Shown one piece after another: positions 1 through 8,630 of a stretch of 64,000 nt of DNA (the stretch's first letter is position 1; every line of letters begins with the position of its first letter). The position numbers were made by a program, and so were the translations under genes. Source of the DNA: Pedobacter puniceum (lineage in GTDB: Bacteria; Bacteroidota; Bacteroidia; Sphingobacteriales; Sphingobacteriaceae); assembly GCF_009674685.1 (NCBI RefSeq), contig NZ_WKJI01000004.1:94427-158426 (forward strand). Direction: 5' to 3'. The notes below the pieces were generated by a model that was not told the DNA's origin, ran no database searches, and saw nothing but the letters and a program-made list of their open reading frames with translations.

Positions 1-139
1 TTACTTCTGGGGTAAAAGCTGTATTTACAGGATTTTCAAATGAGTCAAATACTGTTTTGGAATGAATTAAGGATGTTTCTTGAGCTTTAACTACAAAATG
101 AGCTAATAATATAAAGCTTAATAACACCCAAATTCTCAT
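1..139 (-). CDS. Secreted protein, 5' part only (cut by window edge)
   Basis: An ATG at 137-139 (minus strand) opens a frame that runs without a stop to the left edge, giving 46 residues. The product begins MRIWVLLSFILLAHFVVKAQ, a typical signal peptide ending in A-x-A-Q as in many Bacteroidota exported proteins, followed by a short polar stretch. The C-terminal part lies outside the window, so no family can be assigned. It starts 36 bases after the stop of the gene at 176-1792, so the two are probably co-transcribed. Confidence 0.7.
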   Translation of the reverse strand, partial: MRIWVLLSFILLAHFVVKAQETSLIHSKTVFDSFENPVNTAFTPEV

Positions 140-175
140 GATTAAATTTATCTAAAAAACTGGGTTAAATAAAGT

Positions 176-1792
176 TTATTTTAATAAAGAGTCTATAAGT
201 AAAGAATCAGCTTTTGGGTTTAAATCTTCTAACTCTGGAACTTTACTCATGTAAAGGTTTGTAAAAAACTTATTCTTATCTGCACTAAATTGCATAGATA
301 CTCCATAAATATTTTTCCAGCCAAAGTCATCACTTTTAAATTTCTTGCTTGCTTTGCTGCTTAAATAAGATTTTATAATTGCTTTGGCATTGCTATTATG
401 TAAGAAGTAAAAGATATTGCCTTGGTTAGATAGATATTGCTGAAAATGTAAATTTTTGTCGGTTCTGTTTAGGAAGTCTTGTTCTTCATAATCTTTTAGA
501 AAACCATTTAGCGCTTGTACATTATTAGAAACTAGCAGATGGTTTTCTATGATTGCGTAATAGGGTCTTCTAAACCCTTTAAAAGGATCTCCCAAATGGT
601 AATAAAGTAAATCAGAATCATCAAATCGTGAGATTTTGGAATTAACTGCCGTACTAATGGTAGATAATATAAAAGATAATCTTCCGGTATTGGTAGTTTT
701 AATGATACCAATTTTATTACCCGATGCAACTTGTATACACCCAAACTCTTTGCCTAAAACCAACGGAAATTCTTTTTCGATATTAATAGAATGTCTTTGT
801 GAGATATTTTGAAGCTGACTTTTTCTTTTATCGCTTTCTTTTCTTTTTTCTAACAGAGCGTTTAAATCTTTTTGAAAAGCTTCTTGGTTTGATACAAGGT
901 AAAAAAGATAAGAGGCTGCATCAAAAGGAACTAAATCTAAGAGTGAACATTTTCCAGGCTGCTGATTTAAGAATAGAGCTGCAAAGCTACCTTTTTGCTC
1001 TAACTCGGTAATCCCACTAAACATGAAAGCATTTTTTTGGTAATTGATGTTTAGGCTTGAGAAAGCGGGGAACGTTTTTAAGTTCTCTGTTTCTGCTGGT
1101 TTATCTTTTTTTGAAAAACCGGCTAAAAAAGAAGCTAGATTTTGGTAATTGATATATAAGTTTGCGATAGCGTTTTTATTTCTTACCGAGCTAAAACTTT
1201 CGCCTTTAAAGAATTTTTGCTTTTTATTAGAGCTTTCTAAAAGCGCCTTTTGAATAAGATTTTCATTAAAACTACCTATCCATACGGTTTGTACTAAGGT
1301 AAAATAGAACTTGCTTTGATTATTAAAAGTGAGGGTATAGAGTTTGTTTTTATCTAGTTGTTTTTCCTCTATTTTAAATTTCTGTTTTAAACTATTAAGG
1401 CTTTCTTCACTACTTTTTAGTTGTTTATTGTTTAAAGGAGCAATAATCAATACATCGGCTTGGTTTTTACCAATTTGATGTATAGAAAAATATAGTTCAG
1501 AACTGAAGAGTGCATCATTAAAATCTGCCTCATCAATAAAAGTGTTTTTAAGAGCAGTTAAATGATTGCTTATATCTGTACCTAAAACATCTTTAAAAAG
1601 TGTGAAATCTTTAAAAATATCATAGTAAGAAGTCTCATTTTTATATTCGAAAATTAAAGAAGCATCAGCAGGGATAGTATTAAAAGCTTTTTCTGTAGTA
1701 CTCTCAAAAGAAGAAATATTACTAAAATATAGCCATACGGCAGCAAAAACGGCAATTATAAGTAAGCTAATGGTGATGATTATTTTTCTCAT
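176..1792 (-). CDS. Membrane-anchored protein of unknown function (possible DUF3352-like)
   Basis: This encodes 538 residues. One N-terminal transmembrane segment (about residues 4-24) is followed by a large, presumably periplasmic domain without cysteine motifs or a recognisable active site. The phrase FNTIPADASLIFEYKN just after the membrane anchor resembles the start of DUF3352-type proteins, but I cannot confirm the family. The start is an ATG 16 bases downstream of a minus-strand TATTTTTG box at 1810-1817, which fits a Bacteroidota -7 element. It is followed by the exported protein at the left edge. The function is unknown. Confidence 0.75.
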   Translation of the reverse strand: MRKIIITISLLIIAVFAAVWLYFSNISSFESTTEKAFNTIPADASLIFEYKNETSYYDIFKDFTLFKDVLGTDISNHLTALKNTFIDEADFNDALFSSELYFSIHQIGKNQADVLIIAPLNNKQLKSSEESLNSLKQKFKIEEKQLDKNKLYTLTFNNQSKFYFTLVQTVWIGSFNENLIQKALLESSNKKQKFFKGESFSSVRNKNAIANLYINYQNLASFLAGFSKKDKPAETENLKTFPAFSSLNINYQKNAFMFSGITELEQKGSFAALFLNQQPGKCSLLDLVPFDAASYLFYLVSNQEAFQKDLNALLEKRKESDKRKSQLQNISQRHSINIEKEFPLVLGKEFGCIQVASGNKIGIIKTTNTGRLSFILSTISTAVNSKISRFDDSDLLYYHLGDPFKGFRRPYYAIIENHLLVSNNVQALNGFLKDYEEQDFLNRTDKNLHFQQYLSNQGNIFYFLHNSNAKAIIKSYLSSKASKKFKSDDFGWKNIYGVSMQFSADKNKFFTNLYMSKVPELEDLNPKADSLLIDSLLK

Positions 1793-1809
1793 TATTTATT
1801 TCCTCTCAA

Positions 1810-1817
1810 CAAAAATA
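1810..1817 (-). promoter_or_regulatory. Putative -7 promoter box for 176-1792
   Basis: TATTTTTG on the minus strand matches the Bacteroidota -7 consensus TAnnTTTG. Transcription would start near 1806, about 14 bases before the ATG at 1792. No convincing -33 TTG is seen at the right spacing. Confidence 0.45.
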
Positions 1818-1885
1818 GATTTTTGTATTGAAGCACCGAAAATTGATTGCATCTTTATTAAATTAGCGATTTACACTGCGGGTTT

Positions 1886-2272
1886 ATGAATAAGAGAATA
1901 ATTATTACAGCAGCTTTTTTTGGTGCTTTAGCCGTAATTTTAGGTGCCTTTGGTGCTCATGCATTAAAAAGAATATTATCAGTACAAAGTTTAGATGTAT
2001 GGCAAACAGCTGTACAATATCATTTTTATCATACTTTTGGTCTGCTCTTTCTAAGTACTTTTGCTCGTTATAAAAATGCACTTATAAATTTTGCATCCTA
2101 TTGCTTTACAGGAGGTATATTATTATTTAGTGGTTCTTTGTATATCTTATCTTTAAAAGATTATATGGGATGGACTGTCGCTTCTTTTCTTGGTCCGGTA
2201 ACGCCAGTTGGTGGCTTATTATTTATTATGGGTTGGTTAAGTTTGTTATTAGCAGCCTTAAGAGATAAATGA
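1886..2272 (+). CDS. DUF423 family small membrane protein
   Basis: This encodes 128 residues with four predicted transmembrane segments. The N-terminal pattern AFFGALAVILGAFGAHALK and the following WQTAVQYHFYHTFGLLF are characteristic of the DUF423 (YgdD-like) family, whose biochemical role is not established. The length is normal for the family. Its stop codon overlaps the priA start by four bases (ATGA), so the two genes are translationally coupled. Confidence 0.85.
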   Translation: MNKRIIITAAFFGALAVILGAFGAHALKRILSVQSLDVWQTAVQYHFYHTFGLLFLSTFARYKNALINFASYCFTGGILLFSGSLYILSLKDYMGWTVASFLGPVTPVGGLLFIMGWLSLLLAALRDK

Positions 2273-4749
2273 TAGATTTTGAGAATCATAATTCTAGAAA
2301 AACACTATTTGCCGAGGTAATTTTGCCTCTAGCTATTCCTAAGTTTTATACTTACCGTGTTCCATTTGAGTTAAATGATGAATTGGCTATCGGAAAAAGG
2401 GCAGTTGTACAATTTGGAAAAAGTAAGATTTACACGGCTATTATTGCTTCTATATCAGAAAAAGCGCCAGTTTCTTACGAGGCTAAATATCTGATTGATA
2501 TTATTGATGAGCAGCCTATCATTACTCAAAAGCAATTAAAACTTTGGGATTGGATTGCCGAATATTACTTGTGCTATACCGGTGAGGTAATGGCTGCTGC
2601 TTTACCATCAGCTCTTAAATTAGCAAGCGAAACAAAGATTATCTTAAGTAATGAAGAAGGTATAGATAAAACTACACTTAACGATAAAGAGTTTATTGTT
2701 GTAGATGCTCTTGAAATACAGAATGAGCTTACATTGCAAGAGATCTCAAAAATATTAGGTCAGAAAACTATTTTTCCCATCATTAAAAGTCTTTTAGATA
2801 AGCGGATTGTTTTCATATCAGAAGAGATAAACGATAAATTTAAACCTAAAACTGTTAAGCTAGTTCGTTTAAATAGCTTTTATGAGGATAAAGAAAATCT
2901 AAAAGCTCTGTTTGAAATTCTTGGTAAATCTCCAAAACAACTAGATGCTTTATTGGCGTATATAAAACTTCAAAAGGAAGATGTAAAGATTACAAGAACT
3001 ATTCTAACAGAAGCTAGTGGGGCTAGTGCAGCAGTTATAAAGGCCTTAATAGAAAAAGGGATTTTTGAGGTTAAAGAAGAAGTAATTAGTCGCTTTAGTT
3101 TTGATAATCAAGAAAATACAAACGATTTTAATTTAAGTGAACCACAACAAAAAGCTTTTGATGAAATAAAGCAATCTTTTAAAGAGAAGCCAGTTACACT
3201 TTTACATGGCATTACTTCCTCGGGTAAAACCCAGTTGTATATCCGTTTAATGGAAGAGTATTTGGCTTTAAGCAAGCAAGTACTTTATCTGCTTCCAGAA
3301 ATTGCTTTAACAGCACAAATTGTTGAACGCTTAAAATTTCATTTCGGAAATCAAATAGTAGTTTATCATAGTAAGTTTAACGATAACGAAAGGGCTGAAA
3401 TTTGGCAAAAAGTTTTAAAAAACGAAGCTAAAATTATATTAGGAGCTCGTTCATCCTTATTTCTTCCTTTTGCCGATTTAGGTTTTTTAATTGTTGATGA
3501 AGAACATGAAGCTAGTTATAAGCAATATGACCCAGCACCACGTTATCATGCCAGAGATGTTGCTATTGTTTTGGCTAACATTTATCAAGCAAAGGTTTTA
3601 TTAGGTTCTGCTACGCCGTCTTTAGAAAGTTATTTTAACGCTACTACGCAACAAAAATATGGTTTAGTTAAGTTAGATGTTCGCTATAGTGGAGTTAACC
3701 TGCCCCAAATTGAAGTGGTAAGTATCACTGAAGAGAAGGCCAGAAAAACCATCAAAGAGAATTTTACAAGCATACTTTTAAATCGAATAGAGGAAGCTAT
3801 ACAAGTTAAAGAGCAGGTTATCTTATTTCAAAATAGGAGAGGATATGTCCCTATTCTTATTTGTCAAACTTGTGGTAATACGCCAAAATGTATCAATTGT
3901 GATGTAAGCTTAACTTATCATAAAGCATCCGGAAAATTGCATTGTCACTATTGCGGTTACAGAGAAGATAATATTACCGAATGTCCAGCATGTGGTTCAA
4001 AACATATTGCTTATAAAGGATTAGGTACAGAGAAGGTGGAAGATGATTTACGTGTAATGTTGCCTGATTTAAAGATTGGTCGTTTAGATTATGATACTAC
4101 CAGAAATAAAAATGCGCATCAACATATTATAACTGATTTTGAAGAGAAACGTTTAGATGTTTTAGTTGGTACTCAAATGGTTGCCAAAGGCTTAGATTTT
4201 GATAATGTGACCACTATAGGTGTTATTAATGCCGATAGCATGCTACAATTCCCTGATTTTAGGGCTTATGAAAGAAGTTTTCAATTATTATCACAGGTTG
4301 CGGGTAGGGCTGGTAGAAGAGATAAACAAGGCAAAGTTATTATCCAAACTTATGATACTAAAAATAGGGTCATCCAACAAATTGTAAATAATGACTATGA
4401 AGCGATGTACCGACATGAGATTTTAGAAAGGAAGCAATTTAAATATCCACCTTTTTACCGTTTAATTCATATCGACATCAAGCATAAAGATTTTGCTAAA
4501 ACTCAACAAATTGCTGAAGGTTTTGCTAAAGAGCTTAAGAAAGTGTTAGGAGATTTGGTGATAGGGCCTCAAACTCCACTTATTGGGCGTATACGTAATT
4601 ATTACATCCAAACTATTATTTTAAAGATAGATTTGCAACATCAATCTATACCAAAAATAAAAGATTATCTAAGAAAAGAGATTAGCAATTTTGAGGCTAA
4701 TAAACTAAATAAAGGCAGCTATATAGTTGTAAATGTAGACCCTTATTGA
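2269..4749 (+). CDS. priA: Primosomal protein N' (replication restart helicase PriA)
   Basis: PriA is the 3'-to-5' DNA helicase that recognises stalled forks and reloads the replicative helicase. This copy has 826 residues, the usual length for Bacteroidota. The N-terminal DNA-binding domain spans roughly residues 10-110. A Walker A motif (GITSSGKT, 314-321) and a DEEH box (410-413) mark the superfamily 2 helicase core. Eight zinc-binding cysteines are visible at 532, 535, 541, 544, 559, 562, 572 and 575. The start overlaps the DUF423 gene by four bases. The stop codon is convergent with, and overlaps by seven bases, the gene on the other strand. Confidence 0.97.
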   Translation: MIDFENHNSRKTLFAEVILPLAIPKFYTYRVPFELNDELAIGKRAVVQFGKSKIYTAIIASISEKAPVSYEAKYLIDIIDEQPIITQKQLKLWDWIAEYYLCYTGEVMAAALPSALKLASETKIILSNEEGIDKTTLNDKEFIVVDALEIQNELTLQEISKILGQKTIFPIIKSLLDKRIVFISEEINDKFKPKTVKLVRLNSFYEDKENLKALFEILGKSPKQLDALLAYIKLQKEDVKITRTILTEASGASAAVIKALIEKGIFEVKEEVISRFSFDNQENTNDFNLSEPQQKAFDEIKQSFKEKPVTLLHGITSSGKTQLYIRLMEEYLALSKQVLYLLPEIALTAQIVERLKFHFGNQIVVYHSKFNDNERAEIWQKVLKNEAKIILGARSSLFLPFADLGFLIVDEEHEASYKQYDPAPRYHARDVAIVLANIYQAKVLLGSATPSLESYFNATTQQKYGLVKLDVRYSGVNLPQIEVVSITEEKARKTIKENFTSILLNRIEEAIQVKEQVILFQNRRGYVPILICQTCGNTPKCINCDVSLTYHKASGKLHCHYCGYREDNITECPACGSKHIAYKGLGTEKVEDDLRVMLPDLKIGRLDYDTTRNKNAHQHIITDFEEKRLDVLVGTQMVAKGLDFDNVTTIGVINADSMLQFPDFRAYERSFQLLSQVAGRAGRRDKQGKVIIQTYDTKNRVIQQIVNNDYEAMYRHEILERKQFKYPPFYRLIHIDIKHKDFAKTQQIAEGFAKELKKVLGDLVIGPQTPLIGRIRNYYIQTIILKIDLQHQSIPKIKDYLRKEISNFEANKLNKGSYIVVNVDPY

Positions 4750-5426
4750 CGACCAAAATTATATTGTAAGCTTAGCATACTTAAGGGTAAGTTATAAAAA
4801 CCCCATCTTCTAAAGTTAGCAATAGAAGTAGTTCTGTTACCGTCGTTTAAAGTTTTAGTCTCTCTATCATTAGAGTAAAGAATATCTATACCCGCCTCTG
4901 CGCTTACAGTAAACATAGCTTTATATAAATTTACTTTAACACCTAATAAAGGATGTATAAGGGCACCATTTTTTTCAACTACGACATCATAAAGTAGTGT
5001 ATTATTGTTTGCGTTGTTAGCAGTACCATCAAAATAAATTTTTCTATATCCTAAGTCTAAACCGTAATAAGGTTGTATAACCCCATAAATTAAACTACGT
5101 TCAAAACCGGCTTTTAAAGTGAAATCAGAAAAGGTACCCGTTACAGTTTCACAGTCATGACAAACATTTTTGAAAGTGTAGTTTTTATCGTAGTATTTTG
5201 AGCCAACAAATCTGTAGCTTATTTGGTTATCGTTAAATTTAAAAACAAAACCATTTAAATAAGAAGAGCGATAACTTTCAGAACCTCTAACCTCGTTCAT
5301 CAATTTAGGAAAGTCGCCAAAGTTGGCTGCTTTAATGCCAAAACTATAGCTATAATTGTTTTGAGATTGAGAAAAAGCTTGACCGTAAATAATGATACCT
5401 AAAGTTAAGAATAGTAGTTTCTTCAT
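4743..5426 (-). CDS. Putative outer-membrane beta-barrel protein
   Basis: This encodes 227 residues with a clear N-terminal signal peptide (MKKLLFLTLGIIIYGQAFSQ). The rest alternates hydrophobic and polar residues, is rich in aromatic residues, and ends in LSLQYNFGRQ, which suggests a small outer-membrane beta-barrel. A CHDC pair near residue 90 is the only notable motif. I do not recognise a named family. It lies 33 bases downstream of the sugar transferase gene on the same strand and may share its transcript. Its 3' end overlaps priA by seven bases. Confidence 0.7.
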   Translation of the reverse strand: MKKLLFLTLGIIIYGQAFSQSQNNYSYSFGIKAANFGDFPKLMNEVRGSESYRSSYLNGFVFKFNDNQISYRFVGSKYYDKNYTFKNVCHDCETVTGTFSDFTLKAGFERSLIYGVIQPYYGLDLGYRKIYFDGTANNANNNTLLYDVVVEKNGALIHPLLGVKVNLYKAMFTVSAEAGIDILYSNDRETKTLNDGNRTTSIANFRRWGFYNLPLSMLSLQYNFGRQ

Positions 5427-5459
5427 TTTTTGAACTGAAAAATTTTACAAGTATATAAT

Positions 5460-6821
5460 TTATTTTCCTCTTCCTTGCAATACAATAATGATAGTATACA
5501 ACAATATCTTTAAATCTAATGCCAAAGACCTGTTCTCGACATAAATTATATCAAATGTTAATCTTTTTACCATTTGCTCAACATTTTCTGCATAGCCAAA
5601 TTTTACTTGCCCCCAAGAAGTAATACCTGGTAAAACTTTATGTAAATAATGATAATGAGGAGCTTTCTTTTCTATTTCTTGAATGTAATAAGCTCTTTCA
5701 GGTCTTGGTCCTACCAAAGCCATATCTCCCTTTAAAATATTTATAAATTGTGGTAACTCATCTAACCTAGTTTTTCTAAGAATTTTACCAACTTTTGTGA
5801 CTCTTGGATCATTAGATTTAGATAAGCAAGGGCCATTTTTCTCCGCATCTATAAACATTGTTCTAAACTTATAAATATTAAACGGCTGCCCATCTTTACC
5901 AATTCTCTCTTGCTGATATATACCTGGGCCTTTACTGTCTATTTTAATTAAAATGTAGATAATTAGAAATAGCGGCGAAAAAAGCGTTAGTACTATGATA
6001 GCGAAACTATAGTCTAGTATTTTTTTTAGGCTTCTTTGCCAGAAAGGCATATTATCGGGGTGTAGCGTTATAAGTGGAATAGAAAACAAATAGTTAAGCT
6101 TAACAAAACCAGAAATGATATCATAAATATCAGGTATGATATTAATAATAACCTCTGTTTGCTCTAATTGGCTTAAAATATTCTTTAGTTGATGATGTTG
6201 CTTGCTTTCTATAGCAATGATAACTTCTTCTACTTCTTGGTCTTTAATAAGTTGATGTATTTGATCAAAACTACCTAGTTTTGGAAGATTTATAGTTGTC
6301 GAATCTAATTCTCCATCATTAAGGTAAACATAACCTACAAATTTAAATCCTAACTTTTTTTGCTGAGATTGAATTTCTTCTAACAGTTGTTTGGCTTTAT
6401 GATTGTTACCAATCAAAATTGTATTAAATCCTATACTACCTTTTTGTATTTGTCTCTTTATCCAGGTTAAAAATAATAATCGGCTAAAGCCAACAATTAT
6501 CAAATGACAAAAGCCAAAGTTTATGAATTCTTCTAAATATACGCTGAATAGATTGCTACCCTTTATAGTTGTAAACAGCCAGATATAAAATAAAGTGATG
6601 ATGATAGATTGGTTAAACGTTCTTACCAGTTCTTTAAATCTAGATTTTCTGGTAAACTGTGCGTAAGTACCTGTAAAAGCATAAAGCAGCACTAATAGGA
6701 TAAAAGCGATAAAGAATAGGAAAAGATTCTCCGTAAGGATGCTTTTTGTGCTAAATAGAAATAATAGTGCAGCAAGTAAATCAATAAAAATAAAAAGTAT
6801 AAGTTTTTTTTGTTTAAACAT
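5460..6821 (-). CDS. Polyprenyl glycosylphosphotransferase (WcaJ/undecaprenyl-phosphate sugar transferase type)
   Basis: This family transfers a sugar 1-phosphate (often glucose or galactose) to undecaprenyl phosphate, the first step of exopolysaccharide or O-antigen assembly at the inner membrane. The protein has 453 residues: four N-terminal membrane segments (about 7-110), a Rossmann-like CoA-binding-type middle domain (about 130-235), one further membrane segment (about 270-293) and the C-terminal catalytic domain. The catalytic domain shows YKFRTMFIDAEKNGP (317-331) and RLDELPQFINILKGD plus ALVGPRPE (352-375). It stands alone, without glycosyltransferases or export genes nearby, which is unusual. 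The acceptor sugar cannot be deduced. Confidence 0.9.
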   Translation of the reverse strand: MFKQKKLILFIFIDLLAALLFLFSTKSILTENLFLFFIAFILLVLLYAFTGTYAQFTRKSRFKELVRTFNQSIIITLFYIWLFTTIKGSNLFSVYLEEFINFGFCHLIIVGFSRLLFLTWIKRQIQKGSIGFNTILIGNNHKAKQLLEEIQSQQKKLGFKFVGYVYLNDGELDSTTINLPKLGSFDQIHQLIKDQEVEEVIIAIESKQHHQLKNILSQLEQTEVIINIIPDIYDIISGFVKLNYLFSIPLITLHPDNMPFWQRSLKKILDYSFAIIVLTLFSPLFLIIYILIKIDSKGPGIYQQERIGKDGQPFNIYKFRTMFIDAEKNGPCLSKSNDPRVTKVGKILRKTRLDELPQFINILKGDMALVGPRPERAYYIQEIEKKAPHYHYLHKVLPGITSWGQVKFGYAENVEQMVKRLTFDIIYVENRSLALDLKILLYTIIIVLQGRGK

Positions 6822-6879
6822 TGATGTTCTGCTACTTGTGTATTTTTATGATGATGAACTAGTGGTAAAGCTAATAAAA

Positions 6880-6912
6880 TTGCTTTAAATTCAATTTCAG
6901 ATTCTATTTTTG
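6880..6912 (+). promoter_or_regulatory. Predicted promoter of pcm
   Basis: TTG at 6880-6882 and TATTTTTG at 6905-6912 are separated by 22 bases, within the Bacteroidota sigma-factor range. The inferred start of transcription is about 6916, only a few bases before the ATG at 6920, so the message has almost no leader. Confidence 0.55.
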
Positions 6913-6919
6913 TAGCAAA

Positions 6920-7576
6920 ATGGGATATAAATTTGTTGATAATTACCGCGAAAAAGGCGCCAGAAAGAAGTTAGTAGAAGAGCTTAGAGCAAAAGGGATT
7001 TCTGATGAACAAGTGCTAAAGGCTATTGGTACAGTAAAAAGACATTATTTTTTTGATGAAACCTTCTGGAATCAAGCTTATCTTGATAAAGCTTTCCCTA
7101 TAGGCGAGGGTCAAACCATTTCTAACCCCTATACTGTAGCCTACCAAAGTGAGTTATTACACATTAAAAAAGGAGATAAGGTATTAGAGATTGGTACAGG
7201 CTGTGGCTATCAAACTTGCGTTTTGTTAGAACTAGGGGCTAAGGTTTATACCATAGAAAGACAAGAAAAACTGTACGAAAGAACGAGACAAGTATTACCT
7301 CATATTGGTTATCATGCAGAGTTTTTTCTTGGTGATGGTTCTAAAGGTATTGCAGAGCATGCTCCTTATGACAAGATTATAGTAACCGCAGGAGCACCTT
7401 TAGTTCCGCAAATTTTATTAAAGCAGTTAAAAATAGGAGGTATTTTAGTAATACCCGTGGGGGATGAAAAAAGCCAAAAAATGGTCACTGTTTTACGTGT
7501 GTCTGAGAATGATTTTGATAAAATTGTATTAGATACTTTTAGATTTGTACCCTTGTTAGGAGACCAAGCTTGGTAA
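6920..7576 (+). CDS. pcm: Protein-L-isoaspartate O-methyltransferase
   Basis: Pcm methylates L-isoaspartyl residues in damaged proteins using S-adenosylmethionine and so starts their repair in the cytoplasm. The protein has 218 residues. SAM-binding motif I is VLEIGTGCGYQT (about residues 91-102), and the family-typical FPIGEGQTISNPYTVAYQ segment lies just before it. The PVGD segment near residue 175 is also typical. The gene is single, with its own promoter directly upstream, and converges on smpB. Confidence 0.95.
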   Translation: MGYKFVDNYREKGARKKLVEELRAKGISDEQVLKAIGTVKRHYFFDETFWNQAYLDKAFPIGEGQTISNPYTVAYQSELLHIKKGDKVLEIGTGCGYQTCVLLELGAKVYTIERQEKLYERTRQVLPHIGYHAEFFLGDGSKGIAEHAPYDKIIVTAGAPLVPQILLKQLKIGGILVIPVGDEKSQKMVTVLRVSENDFDKIVLDTFRFVPLLGDQAW

Positions 7577-7611
7577 AATAGAACTGTTTAAGATGCCTAA
7601 CCTAAAAACTC

Positions 7612-7656
7612 CCGATAGCTATCGGAACTAACCAACCAGCACCTAACCAACTTGTA
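7612..7656. repeat. Palindrome CCGATAGCTATCGG followed by CTAACCAAC-type low-complexity repeat
   Basis: A perfect 14-bp palindrome (7612-7625) sits between the convergent pcm and smpB genes. It could act as a bidirectional terminator stem, although no T-tract follows on either strand. The bases after it repeat the motif CTAACCAAC/CCTAACCAAC to about 7650, and similar sequence also precedes the palindrome at 7597-7602. A related pattern occurs at 54081-54178. Confidence 0.6.
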
Positions 7657-7657
7657 C

Positions 7658-8125
7658 CTAAACATACTTCTTCTTCACCATATCTAGCTCTCTCTTTACG
7701 TCTCTTTCTTTAATAGCATCACGTTTATCAAAAGCTTTTTTACCTTGAGCTAAAGCTATTTCCATTTTAGCAAAGCCTCTTTCGTTAATAAAAATGCGTA
7801 AAGGGATAATCGTAAGGCCTTTATCCTCGCCTTTAACCAATAATTTTTTGATTTCTTTTTTATTGAGTAAGAGTTTTCGGTCTCTTTTAGCTTCATGGTT
7901 GTAAAAAGAACCATGAGAATACTCGGCAATATCCATGTTTCTTACATACAACTCATTATTAATAAAAGAACAAAACGAATCGCCAATATTTGCTTTTCCT
8001 TGTCTGATAGATTTAATCTCGGTACCTAAAAGTTTAATGCCAGCAACAAATTTCTCAAGAATGCTATATTCAAAAGTGGCTTTCTTGTTTCTGATGTTTA
8101 CACTGGATGTTATTTTATTAGACAT
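7658..8125 (-). CDS. smpB: SsrA-binding protein SmpB
   Basis: SmpB binds tmRNA and places it in the A site of stalled ribosomes for trans-translation. The protein has 155 residues. Family signatures are NKKATFEYSILEKFVAGIKLLGTEIKS near the N-terminus, ANIGDSFC, and the basic C-terminal tail rich in lysine and arginine (about 130-155). The tmRNA gene itself is not in this window. The gene is monocistronic and convergent with pcm. Confidence 0.96.
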   Translation of the reverse strand: MSNKITSSVNIRNKKATFEYSILEKFVAGIKLLGTEIKSIRQGKANIGDSFCSFINNELYVRNMDIAEYSHGSFYNHEAKRDRKLLLNKKEIKKLLVKGEDKGLTIIPLRIFINERGFAKMEIALAQGKKAFDKRDAIKERDVKRELDMVKKKYV

Positions 8126-8179
8126 ACCGCGAATATCGTGAAAAAATTGAGTTATTGAAGCTTTAACTGGGCTACTTTC

Positions 8180-8629
8180 CTAGTTAGTTTTTAAAATTTT
8201 TAGGAGTTTATCACTACTTAAATATTCAAACCACCGGCTTTTAACAACGAAATTACTATCTAAAATAAGTGTTACCGGAGGAGTAAATTGTTTTTCTTTA
8301 GCGCCAAGCAAAAGGGCTAGCTCATGAAATTGCATTTTTTTATGAAAGGTTTTTCCATCAAATTGGATGGGGATTTTAGTTTCTGCATCAAACTTAACTG
8401 CGTAATAATTTTGACTTATTTCTTTAATGATAGCAGCTTTTGAGTAAACTTCTTTATCCATTTTTTTGCAGTATACACACCAATCAGTATAAAAACTAAT
8501 AATTACAGGTTTAGGTTTTATTTTTAAAGAATCATCTAATTGCTCAAAACTTAGCCATGTAATTTCCTGAGCCTTTCCAAACTTTATCACGCCTAAGCAA
8601 AAAAATACAACTAGCAAAAACCTCAGCAT
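8180..8629 (-). CDS. Secreted thioredoxin-like protein
   Basis: This encodes 149 residues with a signal peptide (about 1-20), so it is likely periplasmic. The redox motif is WCVYC (residues 50-54), and a cis-proline candidate occurs in FTPPVTLIL. This places it in the thioredoxin fold, close to the Thioredoxin_7/DsbD-gamma-like group. It is the last gene of the operon that begins with the DtxR-type regulator and starts one base after the TonB receptor ends. I infer a redox role linked to the receptor or to metal uptake; the substrate is unknown. Confidence 0.85.
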   Translation of the reverse strand: MLRFLLVVFFCLGVIKFGKAQEITWLSFEQLDDSLKIKPKPVIISFYTDWCVYCKKMDKEVYSKAAIIKEISQNYYAVKFDAETKIPIQFDGKTFHKKMQFHELALLLGAKEKQFTPPVTLILDSNFVVKSRWFEYLSSDKLLKILKTN

Positions 8630-8630
8630 A

